Below are positions 5,467-14,568 of a stretch of 23,899 bases of DNA, one piece after another. Made by a program: the position numbers and the translations under genes. The notes under the pieces were generated by a model. That model was not told the DNA's origin. It saw only the letters and a program-made list of their open reading frames with translations, and made no database searches. Position 1 is the stretch's first letter, and each line of letters opens with the position of its first letter. The stretch comes from JBDKJS01 sp039806065 (lineage in GTDB: Bacteria; Bacteroidota; Bacteroidia; AKYH767-A; 2013-40CM-41-45): NCBI GenBank assembly GCA_039806065.1, contig JBDKJS010000116.1, forward strand, positions 1 to 23,899, read 5' to 3'.

Positions 5467-8094
5467 TTATTTGTAAAAAGACAAATAGAAATCAAGGTAT
5501 TTATTTAATTCTTTAGAACGCAGTAGTGCGGCATAGTTTGTGGCAGATATAACAACCTGTTCATAAAGGTTTGGGTTGGTATTGCCATACACCACATCGC
5601 TATTATAAGTTGCTTGGTAATAAGCCATGGCTTTGTTTTTATTTTCAAATGATTTTATTAAGATTGCCTTTGTCAGGTGGTCAATTGGAAGAATGGATGC
5701 AACTAAATTGTCAAGCTGGTGTTGGGTTAGGTTATAATTGCTAAACCTAAGTTTATACACCTCTGGATCAAGTCCAGTATTGTTTTTAATAATTACCATG
5801 TTGTAATGCACTTCATCGCTATTGTACTTAAATAGTTTTTGAGTGGTATCTGTAGTAACTGTGGCCATGGTAAGGGTGGCATTGTCATTCAATAGATCCA
5901 AGATTTCTTGTGCATCATAAACGATACTGTCATCAGGGTAGGACCTTATGACATCATTGAGTGATGCAATAAAATTATTTTTGCCTTGCAATTTTCCAAT
6001 ACTAAGTGCCTTCAGATAATCAAATTTAGGCATGTACACATTTTGAGGAAATTGGTTAATGGCTTGATTTCTCCTTTCTATTACTGCTGAATAATCGCCA
6101 TTTAAAAATCTCAAATAGGTTTCTTCATAGAACAGTTCCAATTGTGATTTTTGATTGAGTTTCTCTAAGCCGTAGTTAGGATTTTTTATAATCATTGCAT
6201 ATTCACTTTCCGGATATTGAGTAAGCAAAATATTTTTGTAATAATCACTCCTAGTTATATTTTGTTGCAAGCCGTGGCTTTTATAAAGATGGTAGTAAAC
6301 CGGAAGTTTATATTTATTATCAGGATACCTGCGCAACATTTCTTCAAACAATGCTATGGAGGCGGTGAGGTTGTCCAGTTGCTCACGGTATATCATCGAT
6401 GCATTGTAATATGCTTCTACCATCTTGTTGGTTGATTTTTTTAAAGCTTCGTCACCGGTAGGAATGGCTTCTATCAATTCCTTTCTGCGGCTAGCTATCA
6501 ATAGTGAATCGTTGTCCTCTTCGCCTGGTTTTTCTGTTTTGGCTTCAGTATCACCTTCGCCAGGATTGGTCATCGTTATTTCTTTATTGCTGCGCCTCCA
6601 ATTATCTTCTAATTTTCTGTTGCCCCATCTTCTTAAAAAATCATTGGCTCCTAGGCTTACAGCCGAGGGGTTGTAAAAGTAAAATCCATTTCCACCAGGC
6701 ATGTTCATCATAGGGTTATTGCCGGGCATCAAACCGGGTCTTGGATTTTCATTAAATATTTGATTTACTTGTTGCTGTTCCTCCTTCTTCTTTTTTTCGG
6801 CACGCTGTTTCATTTCATCGGCTATAATTTTGTCAATCGTTATCAATTGATCACCTGCCGACATTGCCGAAAGCCGCTGAAGGCTATCTTCCTTTGTAAT
6901 AGTATTTAAATTTTTAATTAATTTGGTAAGGCTATTTCTTCTATTGAGTATATCAGAGTAGTCTGGATGATCATCAGCCAATACACCCATAGTACTATCA
7001 TAGTAAGCTTGAGCAAATTTATAATTCGGTTGTTTATAATAAATTTTCCCAAGCTCTAAATAGCTTAATGCTTTTTGATTATTGTTACCCATACTAGCAC
7101 TCACAGACTGCTGCAGCCAAGTGATTCCTTCTTCCTCCTTTTGTTCCTTGAGTGATAAGTCGGCCAATGCAAAATAAATTTGATCTAGGTAATCCTTATT
7201 TTTTGGATCCTTTTCCATTTTAAGTAAAGCTTGCCTTATTTCTTCGCCATTCTTTCCTTCTACATTAAAGCATCGTGCCCTATTTATTTTTGCATTGAAG
7301 GCCATTTCATACTTAGGGTTCATTTTAATTACTTTGGAATAGGCTTCAAAAGCTTTGTGATTCACCCCCTTTTTTTGATATAATTGAGCTAAAATAAAGT
7401 AGTATCTTATTTCGGTATTTCTATCAGTAGCCAATTTAGCAGCTTTCTCCAATTCAGGCATGGTGGCATCGTAGTTTCTCAACTGCAAATGATAGTCGGC
7501 AAGCACTGCTGCAAGTTCTGGCTTTAAATTTTTTGGGAGGTCACGTTGGTTTCTAAGGTAATCAAGTTTTACTTCTGCTTCGCTATACTGAGTGAGTTCA
7601 ATATAGCATTTTGCCAACCAAAGTGAAGCCGCAAATCGGGTATCTTCTTTTTTATAAGCACGTTCAATGTATTCAAATGCTTCAATGGCTGCAAAGTATT
7701 CATGCTTAAAAAATTGTGCTTGGCCATAAACCAACCAATTATCATCTATCCATTTTTCCGATTCTGGCTTTTCATTGCCACTTTTATCTATTATGGTGTG
7801 CCTTGAAATAACCGTTGAAGTTTTTTTAATCGCTTCATCCATCATTGGTCCCACCGATTTTGCCTTGGTCGCAGTGGAATAAGGAAATATTTTCAGTATT
7901 CGGTCGTATTTGTCTTCATGCTGTTCAGCCAGTTTTGCCACCCCTTCGGCTACTTTTAGTTTGGCATTAAAGTAGCCATTGTAATGCGCAGCTAAATTGT
8001 GGTACCTACGCGATACAAAAGAGTCTTTCTGATTGCTACAAGCGGTGAGAAAGCTAGCGATAATAATGCCGAAAATAATTTTAATACACTTCAT
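5467..8094 (-). CDS. sprE: Type IX secretion/gliding motility TPR lipoprotein SprE (PorW)
   Basis: The 875-residue protein begins with a lipoprotein signal (FLTAC, Cys19) followed by the family opening RRYHNLAAHYNGYFNAK. TPR-like helical repeats fill about residues 100-390. A Lys/Glu/Gln-rich stretch and a Pro/Gly/Asn/Met-rich linker (about 430-465) lead to the family signature FYFYNPSAVSLG and the segment RRWGNRKLEDNWR. A second helical repeat region fills the C-terminal half. SprE/PorW is needed for type IX secretion, and in gliding species for motility; it is thought to link the outer-membrane translocon side to the PorK-PorN rings from the periplasm. The gene stands alone, divergent from nadK. 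A complete family-sized protein implies that a type IX system is present, although its core genes lie outside this window. Confidence 0.88.
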   Translation of the reverse strand: MKCIKIIFGIIIASFLTACSNQKDSFVSRRYHNLAAHYNGYFNAKLKVAEGVAKLAEQHEDKYDRILKIFPYSTATKAKSVGPMMDEAIKKTSTVISRHTIIDKSGNEKPESEKWIDDNWLVYGQAQFFKHEYFAAIEAFEYIERAYKKEDTRFAASLWLAKCYIELTQYSEAEVKLDYLRNQRDLPKNLKPELAAVLADYHLQLRNYDATMPELEKAAKLATDRNTEIRYYFILAQLYQKKGVNHKAFEAYSKVIKMNPKYEMAFNAKINRARCFNVEGKNGEEIRQALLKMEKDPKNKDYLDQIYFALADLSLKEQKEEEGITWLQQSVSASMGNNNQKALSYLELGKIYYKQPNYKFAQAYYDSTMGVLADDHPDYSDILNRRNSLTKLIKNLNTITKEDSLQRLSAMSAGDQLITIDKIIADEMKQRAEKKKKEEQQQVNQIFNENPRPGLMPGNNPMMNMPGGNGFYFYNPSAVSLGANDFLRRWGNRKLEDNWRRSNKEITMTNPGEGDTEAKTEKPGEEDNDSLLIASRRKELIEAIPTGDEALKKSTNKMVEAYYNASMIYREQLDNLTASIALFEEMLRRYPDNKYKLPVYYHLYKSHGLQQNITRSDYYKNILLTQYPESEYAMIIKNPNYGLEKLNQKSQLELFYEETYLRFLNGDYSAVIERRNQAINQFPQNVYMPKFDYLKALSIGKLQGKNNFIASLNDVIRSYPDDSIVYDAQEILDLLNDNATLTMATVTTDTTQKLFKYNSDEVHYNMVIIKNNTGLDPEVYKLRFSNYNLTQHQLDNLVASILPIDHLTKAILIKSFENKNKAMAYYQATYNSDVVYGNTNPNLYEQVVISATNYAALLRSKELNKYLDFYLSFYK

Positions 8095-8134
8095 AGATTT
8101 TGCCCTCGTGCAGCAGTTTAATACGCTGCCATTA

Positions 8135-8142
8135 CAAAAATA
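8135..8142 (-). promoter_or_regulatory. -7 promoter element of sprE
   Basis: The minus strand reads TATTTTTG, an exact TAnnTTTG match, 40 bases before the sprE ATG. The predicted leader contains a small hairpin (GCAGC at 8110-8114 pairing with GCTGC at 8125-8129). No good -33 element is seen. Confidence 0.45.
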
Positions 8143-8305
8143 TTGTATTTTACGAACTGCGTTACTAAATGGTTATTTAAATTATCATAAAGTCAAAGTG
8201 CCTTGCTGTTGAAGGATGGAGTGTAAAGGCGGTTAAAATTTTGAACTATTGGCAATTTTGCATTTTATTTTAAAACCATTTGAGGTGTATTGCGTAAGCC
8301 ACGGA

Positions 8306-8312
8306 TACTTTG
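8306..8312 (+). promoter_or_regulatory. Possible -7 element overlapping the nadK start
   Basis: TACTTTG is one base short of TAnnTTTG, with TTTG 23 bases upstream at 8279-8282. It overlaps the only plausible start codon of nadK, so if real it would give a leaderless transcript or force initiation a few codons further in. Confidence 0.3.
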
Positions 8313-9191
8313 TTACACATAGCACTATACGGAAGACCAGTTAATGCCACTCAGGTGCCATTGGCTGATGCGGTGATAAATGCCTTCATAGATCAAGGGT
8401 GCGAAGTGGCCATTCACGATCCATACCTTCAATTTTTAAATAGGCACACTAAACTAGCTGCCACCTTTAGCAGTTACGAAACCCTTTCAGATTTAAAGTC
8501 CAAGCCCGATTTGCTGGTTAGTATTGGTGGCGATGGAACCATTTTGGACACCGCCCTGCTGGTAAAGGACACTGGAATACCAATAGTGGGAATCAATGCC
8601 GGAAGGTTGGGATTTTTGAGCAGCATTAATCGAGAGAACTTGCTTCAGGCTGTAGAACGGTTAACGCTGGGTCATTACAGTATCGATCCACGAAGCATTA
8701 TAAGATTGGCGTGTAATAAGCCCCTATTCGAACACCATCCCATCGGGCTTAATGAATTTACTATTCATAAAAAGGAAACCAGCAGTATGATCACCATTCA
8801 TGCTTATTTGAACGGAGAATTTTTAAATAGCTACTGGGCTGATGGATTAATAGTAAGCACACCTACCGGATCTACCGGCTATAGTTTAAGTTGTGGGGGG
8901 CCCATCATTATGCCTCAATCAGAAAACCTGATCATAACACCCATAGCGCCACATAATCTCAATGTGCGGCCCATCATCGTTTCTGATAAAAATATTATTT
9001 CGTTAGAAGTGGAAGGCCGAAGCCAACATTTTATGGCCACCCTCGACAGCCGATCGGCAACCATTGATAGCACCTTTCAGATGGCCATAAAAAAAGAAGA
9101 CCATCCTATAAACTTAGTAAGATTAAATGATGAATTCTTTCTTAAAACCTTAAGGAATAAACTAAATTGGGGTTTAGACAATAGAAATTAA
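8310..9191 (+). CDS. nadK: NAD kinase
   Basis: The 293-residue enzyme phosphorylates NAD to NADP in the cytoplasm. Visible motifs are GGDGT at 73-77 (phosphate-binding and catalytic loop), GINAGRLGFL at 94-103, the NE pair at 148-149, and the Gly-rich STPTGSTGYSLSCGGP segment at 183-198. The length is normal. There is no in-frame ATG until codon 160, which is far too late, and a stop codon lies at 8295. The conserved IALYGR strand begins at codon 4, so the TTG at 8310 is the best start. It heads the nadK / PorG-like / uppS / bamA / skp order that is common in Bacteroidota, but the next gene has its own promoter. Confidence 0.93.
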   Translation: MLHIALYGRPVNATQVPLADAVINAFIDQGCEVAIHDPYLQFLNRHTKLAATFSSYETLSDLKSKPDLLVSIGGDGTILDTALLVKDTGIPIVGINAGRLGFLSSINRENLLQAVERLTLGHYSIDPRSIIRLACNKPLFEHHPIGLNEFTIHKKETSSMITIHAYLNGEFLNSYWADGLIVSTPTGSTGYSLSCGGPIIMPQSENLIITPIAPHNLNVRPIIVSDKNIISLEVEGRSQHFMATLDSRSATIDSTFQMAIKKEDHPINLVRLNDEFFLKTLRNKLNWGLDNRN

Positions 9192-9286
9192 TAGAAAAAA
9201 GAAAAATAGCCCAAGTTAAGCCTCTGTTGGCCAAAATGGGTGATCTAATTGGGGAAAGAAAAAAATAGTAGTATGAAACTAAATTG

Positions 9287-9294
9287 TATATTTG
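9287..9294 (+). promoter_or_regulatory. -7 promoter element of the first PorG/DUF6089-like gene
   Basis: TATATTTG matches TAnnTTTG exactly, eight bases before the ATG at 9303. Its position inside any longer reading frame from 9249 argues that translation starts at 9303. No clear -33 element is seen. Confidence 0.55.
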
Positions 9295-9302
9295 TAGCAA
9301 CA

Positions 9303-10205
9303 ATGAATTCCATGAGAGTAAAGCTAACCTTTCTGTTGTTATTGACCTTAGGCCTGGCAGTTAACACTGATGCGCAGCGTTGGAAGCGCTATCGTTATGA
9401 ATACAGTATTGGACTTGGAGCTACCAATTTTTTAGGTGAGCTAGGAGGGGCCAACCAAATAGGAACCAATTACTTTAAAGACTTGGAGTGGTCACAAACA
9501 CGCTTTGCATTTACCACTGGTTTGCGCTATAAGCTCAGCAATTACTTTGCATTTAAAACCAACCTCACCTATGGGCGCGTAAGTGGCGATGACAAGCTAA
9601 CTACTGAAGAATTCAGAAGCTATAGAAACCTTAGCTTTTTCTCCGATATTTTTGAGTGGAACATCAACTTTGAAGGAGCCTTTCAACAGGAACAAGTAGG
9701 CCACCGTTACAGACTAAGAAAAGTGAGAGGACAGCGAGGGTATGAAATTTATACCTATGGGTTTGTGGGTGTAGGGATATTTAAGTTTGATCCAAGAACA
9801 GAATTTAACGGAAAAATAATTAGGCTCCAGCCACTTGGTACTGAAGGGCAAGGCTTAATACCTACACGAAACAAATACAGCCTATGGCAAATGTGTATTC
9901 CTATAGGTGTTGGATTTAAGTATTCCATGAATAGATCATGGGGATTGGGTGTTGAATTTGGAATAAGAAAAACGTTTACAGATTACATTGATGATGTGAG
10001 CACCACCTACTTTGATTTTCAAAATTATGCAGGCTATGATCCCTTAGCACTCCAAATAAACGATCGTTCAAACAGGCGTAACCCTGAAAGAACAGCCGCA
10101 GGTCAGCAACGAGGCGATCCTAGAGATAAGGATGCATACATGTTTGCCACCTTTAGTATTCACTATAAATTGAAAAATGGAAGAAACAACCTTCCACGAT
10201 TCTAA
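9303..10205 (+). CDS. PorG/DUF6089-family outer-membrane protein, paralogue 1
   Basis: The 300-residue protein has a signal peptide that cleaves at TDA before Gln, followed by a predicted eight-strand-type beta-barrel. Family features are the opening GLGATNFLGELGG, a Gly-rich central strand GFVGVGIFKFDP, LQPLGTEGQG, then FTDYIDDVSTTYFD and a final RGDPRDKDAYMF segment before the last strand. DUF6089 includes PorG, the outer-membrane partner of the PorK-PorN ring in Porphyromonas type IX secretion, whose gene also sits beside uppS and bamA. Which of the three paralogues here is the PorG orthologue cannot be decided by eye. A longer start at 9249 is rejected because it runs through the -7 element; Met4 (9312) is a possible alternative. 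Confidence 0.82.
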   Translation: MNSMRVKLTFLLLLTLGLAVNTDAQRWKRYRYEYSIGLGATNFLGELGGANQIGTNYFKDLEWSQTRFAFTTGLRYKLSNYFAFKTNLTYGRVSGDDKLTTEEFRSYRNLSFFSDIFEWNINFEGAFQQEQVGHRYRLRKVRGQRGYEIYTYGFVGVGIFKFDPRTEFNGKIIRLQPLGTEGQGLIPTRNKYSLWQMCIPIGVGFKYSMNRSWGLGVEFGIRKTFTDYIDDVSTTYFDFQNYAGYDPLALQINDRSNRRNPERTAAGQQRGDPRDKDAYMFATFSIHYKLKNGRNNLPRF

Positions 10206-10225
10206 AAAAAGTGTTTAAATATTCG

Positions 10226-10233
10226 CATCTTTG
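10226..10233 (+). promoter_or_regulatory. Possible -7 element of the second PorG/DUF6089-like gene
   Basis: CATCTTTG differs from TAnnTTTG in the first base only (C for T). It lies 31 bases before the ATG at 10265. There is no -33 match, so this gene may also be read through from the one upstream. Confidence 0.3.
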
Positions 10234-10264
10234 CCGCGTTAAAAGAAGCCATTATTTGGTATAG

Positions 10265-11119
10265 ATGAAAAAGGCGGTAATTAAGACTTTTATTTTTTTG
10301 TGTATGAGTGGTTTTGGGCTCAGCGTCCATGCACAATACAGCGAGTTAGGTTTGTTTATTGGAGGAACCAATTACAAAGGTGAGCTAAGTCACCAGCTTT
10401 TTAATGACAAGTTTATAAACCTTGGAGTAGGAGGATTTTTCCGCCACAATTGGACTCGTCATTGGGGCTATCGACTCCAACTCAATTATGGCAAGATTCA
10501 AGCCGATGATCAACAAGGCGATCACTTTTGGCAGCTACAACGCAACTTAAACTTTGAATCCAAGATAGTAGAATTTAGCTACTTGTTGGAATTCAACTTT
10601 TTGCCCTACGAGGTGGGCAATCGGGAATATGCCTTTACTCCATTCTTGAATTCAGGCCTTACACTGTTTCATTTTAATCCTAAAGCTATCCGTGGTGATG
10701 ATAAAATTGAATTACAACCATTGGGCACCGAAGGACAATTAATAGCTGATGACAGAACATACAGAAGGCTGGCAGTAGCTTTTCCTATAGGTGGAGGTAT
10801 AAAATTTAATATAGGACAAATGGGCGTAAGTCTTGAGGTAGCAGCAAGAAGATCTTATACAGATTACTTGGATGATGTGCATGGTGCCTATGCTGATCCA
10901 GTGCAATTATTGGTAAATAATGGGCCACTCACCGCTTCGCTTGCCGATAGAAGCATCATCCCATCAGATACCGGATTAGTTTATCCTAGATTGGTCAATA
11001 AAATGCGCGGCACACCCAATGATAAGGATTGGTATGTGTTTGGTGGTATCACGCTCTCATTTAGGCTTAGCAGTGTGATGCGTGAAATTTGTTTGCCTTT
11101 CAAGCGCAGGCGTTACTAA
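10265..11119 (+). CDS. PorG/DUF6089-family outer-membrane protein, paralogue 2
   Basis: The 284-residue protein has a signal peptide ending VHA before Gln24, then a barrel domain collinear with its neighbour: LGLFIGGTNYKGELS, ALTERNATING strands with a DHFWQLQRNLNFES turn, PFLNSGLTLFHFNP, LQPLGTEGQ, SYTDYLDDVHGAYAD, and a final RGTPNDKDWYVFGG segment. The end is basic (KRRRY) rather than the aromatic C-terminal residue typical of barrel proteins. It is the copy nearest uppS, which is also where porG lies in Porphyromonas, so it is my first candidate for the true PorG orthologue; that is inference from position. The 59-bp gap after paralogue 1 and their similarity suggest an old tandem duplication. 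Confidence 0.82.
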   Translation: MKKAVIKTFIFLCMSGFGLSVHAQYSELGLFIGGTNYKGELSHQLFNDKFINLGVGGFFRHNWTRHWGYRLQLNYGKIQADDQQGDHFWQLQRNLNFESKIVEFSYLLEFNFLPYEVGNREYAFTPFLNSGLTLFHFNPKAIRGDDKIELQPLGTEGQLIADDRTYRRLAVAFPIGGGIKFNIGQMGVSLEVAARRSYTDYLDDVHGAYADPVQLLVNNGPLTASLADRSIIPSDTGLVYPRLVNKMRGTPNDKDWYVFGGITLSFRLSSVMREICLPFKRRRY

Positions 11120-11253
11120 TAACTAAGGGATACTTTTAAATAATATTTTAACTTATATACCGGAGTAGCTGAGTCAATCATGGTTGCTATTCTAAGGCAT
11201 TGATTGATGGTTAAATGCCTCTTAAAATAAGCTGAGAGATGGTAAAATAATCT

Positions 11254-11261
11254 TACTTTCG
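11254..11261 (+). promoter_or_regulatory. Possible -7 element of uppS
   Basis: TACTTTCG is one base off TAnnTTTG and lies 13 bases before the uppS ATG, at the end of a 155-bp AT-rich gap in which I see no other feature. Confidence 0.3.
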
Positions 11262-11274
11262 CTTTCTCAAAAAA

Positions 11275-12024
11275 ATGGCAACAGTTTCGCACAAAATAGA
11301 CCCCAGTAACATCCCCAGCCATGTAGCCATTATTATGGATGGAAATGGTCGTTGGGCAAAACGCAAAGGATGGATGCGCCTCAATGGCCATCAGCATGCT
11401 GTTAAAGCCGTAAGAGAAACCACCGAGGCAGCTGCAGCATTGGGCATAAAATTTTTAACATTATATGCATTCAGTACTGAAAATTGGAATAGGCCAAAGG
11501 AAGAAGTTGCAGGTTTGATGGAATTATTAGTGGGAACCATCGTTAAAGAAACTCCTACGTTAATGAAAAATAAAATTAAACTTCAAATGATAGGCGATGT
11601 GACTAGCCTTCCACCCAAAGCAGCAGCAGCTTTACAACAAGCCATAGATGATACTTCACACAACAGTCACATGACATTAGTTTTAGCGCTCAGTTATAGC
11701 AGCCGGTGGGAAATTACGCAAGCAGTGAAAGCCATAGCCGATAAAGTAAAAAAGCAAGAAATTAGCGTTTCCGAAATTTCTGAGGGCACCATTAGTAACC
11801 ATCTTCAAGCATCCTTTATGCCCGACCCTGAACTACTAATTAGAACAAGTGGCGAGTATAGAATAAGTAATTACTTGTTATGGCAACTAGCTTATGCCGA
11901 GTTGTATTTTACGGATGTGTTGTGGCCAGATTTTAGAAAGGAAGATTTGCATAAAGCGGTTGAAAATTACCAACAGCGCGAACGCAGATTTGGCATGACC
12001 AGTGAACAAATTAATAAATCTTAA
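11275..12024 (+). CDS. uppS: Isoprenyl transferase (undecaprenyl diphosphate synthase)
   Basis: The 249-residue cis-prenyltransferase extends farnesyl diphosphate with isopentenyl diphosphate to make the C55 carrier lipid used for peptidoglycan and O-antigen building. Family motifs are present in order: IIMDGNGRWAKRKG with the catalytic Asp22, TLYAFSTENWNRP at 62-74, LALSYSSRWEI at 137-147, and RTSGEYRISNYLLWQ at 190-204 followed by AYAELYFTDVLWPDF, whose Glu binds Mg2+. It is a soluble protein that works at the inner membrane. bamA starts nine bases after its stop, so the two are co-transcribed. Confidence 0.95.
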   Translation: MATVSHKIDPSNIPSHVAIIMDGNGRWAKRKGWMRLNGHQHAVKAVRETTEAAAALGIKFLTLYAFSTENWNRPKEEVAGLMELLVGTIVKETPTLMKNKIKLQMIGDVTSLPPKAAAALQQAIDDTSHNSHMTLVLALSYSSRWEITQAVKAIADKVKKQEISVSEISEGTISNHLQASFMPDPELLIRTSGEYRISNYLLWQLAYAELYFTDVLWPDFRKEDLHKAVENYQQRERRFGMTSEQINKS

Positions 12025-12033
12025 TCAATTCCA

Positions 12034-14523
12034 ATGCTATTACGAATAAAACATATTTGTATCTTTTTATTATTATTAGCCAATTCAGCGCAAGCGCAAA
12101 TTCAGTTGGGAGGCGAAGAATTAAATTTAGACTACAGTGCACCAAAAGAATATGAAATAGGTGGAGTGACAGTGAGTGGCACCAGATACTTAGACGAAAA
12201 TGTGTTGATTAACATCAGCGGTTTAAGCATTGGCAGAACGATTGATATACCAGGCGAAGCCATTACTGATGCCATACAAAATTTATGGAAGCAAGGGCTG
12301 TTTAGCGATATTAAAGTGCAGTGCAAGCGAATTAAAGACAACAAAGTATTTTTAGATATTGAATTACAAGAGCGCCCACGCCTAAATGTGTTTTCATTTA
12401 GTGGAGCACGAAAAAGCGAGGTGGATAAACTTCGCGAAGATTATAAAATCCAAACAGGCAATGTGGTAACTCAAAATATGCTCACACTTTTAAAGAATAA
12501 GACAGAGGCCTATTATCACGAAAAAGGATTTTTAAATGCCATGGTTAATATCAATGAAGTGGTGTCGGCTAATAGGGCCAATCATGTAGATCTTACTATA
12601 GCAATTGAAAAGGGCGAACGAGTGAAGATAAAAAATATAAATTTCATTGGCAATGAAAACTTGAGTGATGCAAAATTAAAACGTGCCATGAAAGAGACCA
12701 AGGAAAAGAAATGGTGGCGCATATTTGGTAGTAGTAAATTTATTCCTGAGAAATATACAGAAGACAAAGTAAAAGTGATAGAAAAATATACCGATAAGGG
12801 TTTCAGAGATGCCAATATCCTTTCCGATTCTACCTTTAAAATAAATACAAGCAGTATAGCCTTGGATATTAAACTTGAAGAGGGGCGTAAATATTATTTT
12901 AGAAACATCACCTGGGTGGGTAATACCAAACACACTGCAGCAGAGTTAAATCAAATATTGGGTGTAAAAAAAGGCGATGTTTACAATCAAGCCGCCCTTG
13001 ACCAGCATTTGTTTATGAATCAAACTGGGCGCGATGTAAGCTCACTTTATATGGATGATGGATACCTGTTTTTTAATGTCACACCGGTAGAGATTGCAGT
13101 GGAGAATGATAGCATAGATTTTGAAATGCGAATCTATGAAGGCAAACAGGCCACAGTGAATAAAGTAACTGTGATGGGAAATACCAAAACCAATGATCGT
13201 GTTATCATGCGAGAAATCAGAACTAAGCCGGGTCAATTATTTAGCCGTAATGACATAGTTCGTACCACAAGAGAGTTGGCACAATTAGGATATTTTGATC
13301 CTGAAAAAATAGGGGTGAACCCAAAGCCAAATCCAGCTGATGGAACAGTAGATATAGAATATACCGTTGAAGAAAAACCAAGCGACCAATTAGAACTACA
13401 AGGTGGTTATGGAGCCAACCAGCTAGTTGGATCATTAGGCGTAACATTAAATAATTTTTCGGCTAGGAATATGTTTAAAAAAGGAGGATGGCGTCCTCTG
13501 CCCAGTGGTGATGGACAACGGATGAGTGCAAGAGTGCAAACCAACGGTGTATTCTATCAGATGTACTCTTTGTCTTTTACAGAGCCCTATTTAGGGGGAA
13601 AGAAACCCAATTCTTTTAGTGTAAATATTTTTCATAGTGCCTTCAATCGTGATAGGTTGGGTAAAGAAAATCCTTTGCACAGTGGTTTGCAAACCACTGG
13701 AGCATCTATTGGGCTTGGCAAGCGGCTTAAGTGGCCTGACGACTATTTTACCTATTACGGTGAACTAAATTATCAGTACTATGAAGTGTACAACCAAGGC
13801 CAATCCTTTGCTTTCAACAATGGATTTGCCAATAATTTTAACATCAGCCAAACCCTATCACGCAAGTCAATAGATCAACCTATCTATCCCAGAAAAGGGA
13901 GTGATGTAAATTTGAGTTTGCAGGTAACACCACCTTACAGTTTAATATCAGGCAAAGACTTCAGTGGCGCAACCGAACGTGAGCGATATAAGTTTATAGA
14001 ATACCACAAATGGAAATTTACAAGCAATTTTTTTGCTACTGTAGTAGGCGATCTGGTTTTCAATGCTAGTGTGAACTATGGATTTTTAGGACTTTATAAT
14101 CGGGATATAGGCCCATCGCCATTCGAGCGATTTTACCTGGGAGGCGATGGATTGTCTAACTTCACTTTAGATGGTCGAGAGATTATAAGACTCCGCGGTT
14201 ATAGCAACTTTAGCTTATCGCCATCTACTGGTGGCACAATCTTTGACAAGTACACGGTAGAACTACGTTATCCATTATCACTCAATCCAAGTGCCACCAT
14301 TTACCTATTAACCTTTGCTGAAGGCGGTAATTCATGGGTAAAGTTCCGAGACTTCAACCCTTTTGATGTAAAACGATCAGTGGGTGCCGGTGTAAGAATT
14401 TTCCTACCCATATTTGGTATGCTAGGATTGGATTATGGAATAGGATTTGACCCTGAGTATGGCAACATAAAGCGACAAGGCAATACCGGTCAATTCCATT
14501 TTATGATAGGGCAACAGTTCTAA
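12034..14523 (+). CDS. bamA: Outer-membrane protein assembly factor BamA
   Basis: The 829-residue protein has a signal peptide (AQA before Gln), about five POTRA domains (about residues 40-445), and a 16-strand barrel domain in the C-terminal half. Loop 6 carries the RGY form of the family (V/I)RG(F/Y) motif in REIIRLRGYSNF, and the last residue is Phe in FMIGQQF, the usual beta-signal. BamA inserts barrel proteins, here including the OmpA and DUF6089 proteins, into the outer membrane. POTRA linkers such as VSGTRYLDE, FIGNENLSD, WVGNTKHTA and VMGNTKTND can be seen in turn. It follows uppS with nine bases between and precedes two skp genes, the standard Bacteroidota arrangement. Confidence 0.95.
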   Translation: MLLRIKHICIFLLLLANSAQAQIQLGGEELNLDYSAPKEYEIGGVTVSGTRYLDENVLINISGLSIGRTIDIPGEAITDAIQNLWKQGLFSDIKVQCKRIKDNKVFLDIELQERPRLNVFSFSGARKSEVDKLREDYKIQTGNVVTQNMLTLLKNKTEAYYHEKGFLNAMVNINEVVSANRANHVDLTIAIEKGERVKIKNINFIGNENLSDAKLKRAMKETKEKKWWRIFGSSKFIPEKYTEDKVKVIEKYTDKGFRDANILSDSTFKINTSSIALDIKLEEGRKYYFRNITWVGNTKHTAAELNQILGVKKGDVYNQAALDQHLFMNQTGRDVSSLYMDDGYLFFNVTPVEIAVENDSIDFEMRIYEGKQATVNKVTVMGNTKTNDRVIMREIRTKPGQLFSRNDIVRTTRELAQLGYFDPEKIGVNPKPNPADGTVDIEYTVEEKPSDQLELQGGYGANQLVGSLGVTLNNFSARNMFKKGGWRPLPSGDGQRMSARVQTNGVFYQMYSLSFTEPYLGGKKPNSFSVNIFHSAFNRDRLGKENPLHSGLQTTGASIGLGKRLKWPDDYFTYYGELNYQYYEVYNQGQSFAFNNGFANNFNISQTLSRKSIDQPIYPRKGSDVNLSLQVTPPYSLISGKDFSGATERERYKFIEYHKWKFTSNFFATVVGDLVFNASVNYGFLGLYNRDIGPSPFERFYLGGDGLSNFTLDGREIIRLRGYSNFSLSPSTGGTIFDKYTVELRYPLSLNPSATIYLLTFAEGGNSWVKFRDFNPFDVKRSVGAGVRIFLPIFGMLGLDYGIGFDPEYGNIKRQGNTGQFHFMIGQQF

Positions 14524-14524
14524 C

Positions 14525-14554
14525 TTGAAAAAATTAGTTTAATTAATACATTTG
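14525..14554 (+). promoter_or_regulatory. Bacteroidota-type promoter of the skp pair
   Basis: TTG at 14525-14527, 19 bases, then TACATTTG at 14547-14554: an exact -7 element at the consensus spacing, starting two bases after the bamA stop. The first skp ATG is 14 bases downstream. It lets the chaperones be transcribed without bamA. Confidence 0.65.
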
Positions 14555-14568
14555 CACGCATTATTAAA

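Noticed and set aside
9249..9302. Upstream start of the first DUF6089 gene adding 18 residues
   Set aside because: The added segment contains the TATATTTG promoter element and would push the signal peptide inward.
11160..11196. Segment GGAGTAGCTGAG followed by paired-looking bases, faintly like a tRNA D-arm
   Set aside because: No cloverleaf can be completed: there is no anticodon stem or T-arm (GTTCGA-type) sequence at the right distance.
11116..11397. 93-residue minus-strand reading frame overlapping the start of uppS
   Set aside because: It covers the uppS 5' end and the intergenic gap, has no recognisable motif, and conflicts with a certain gene.
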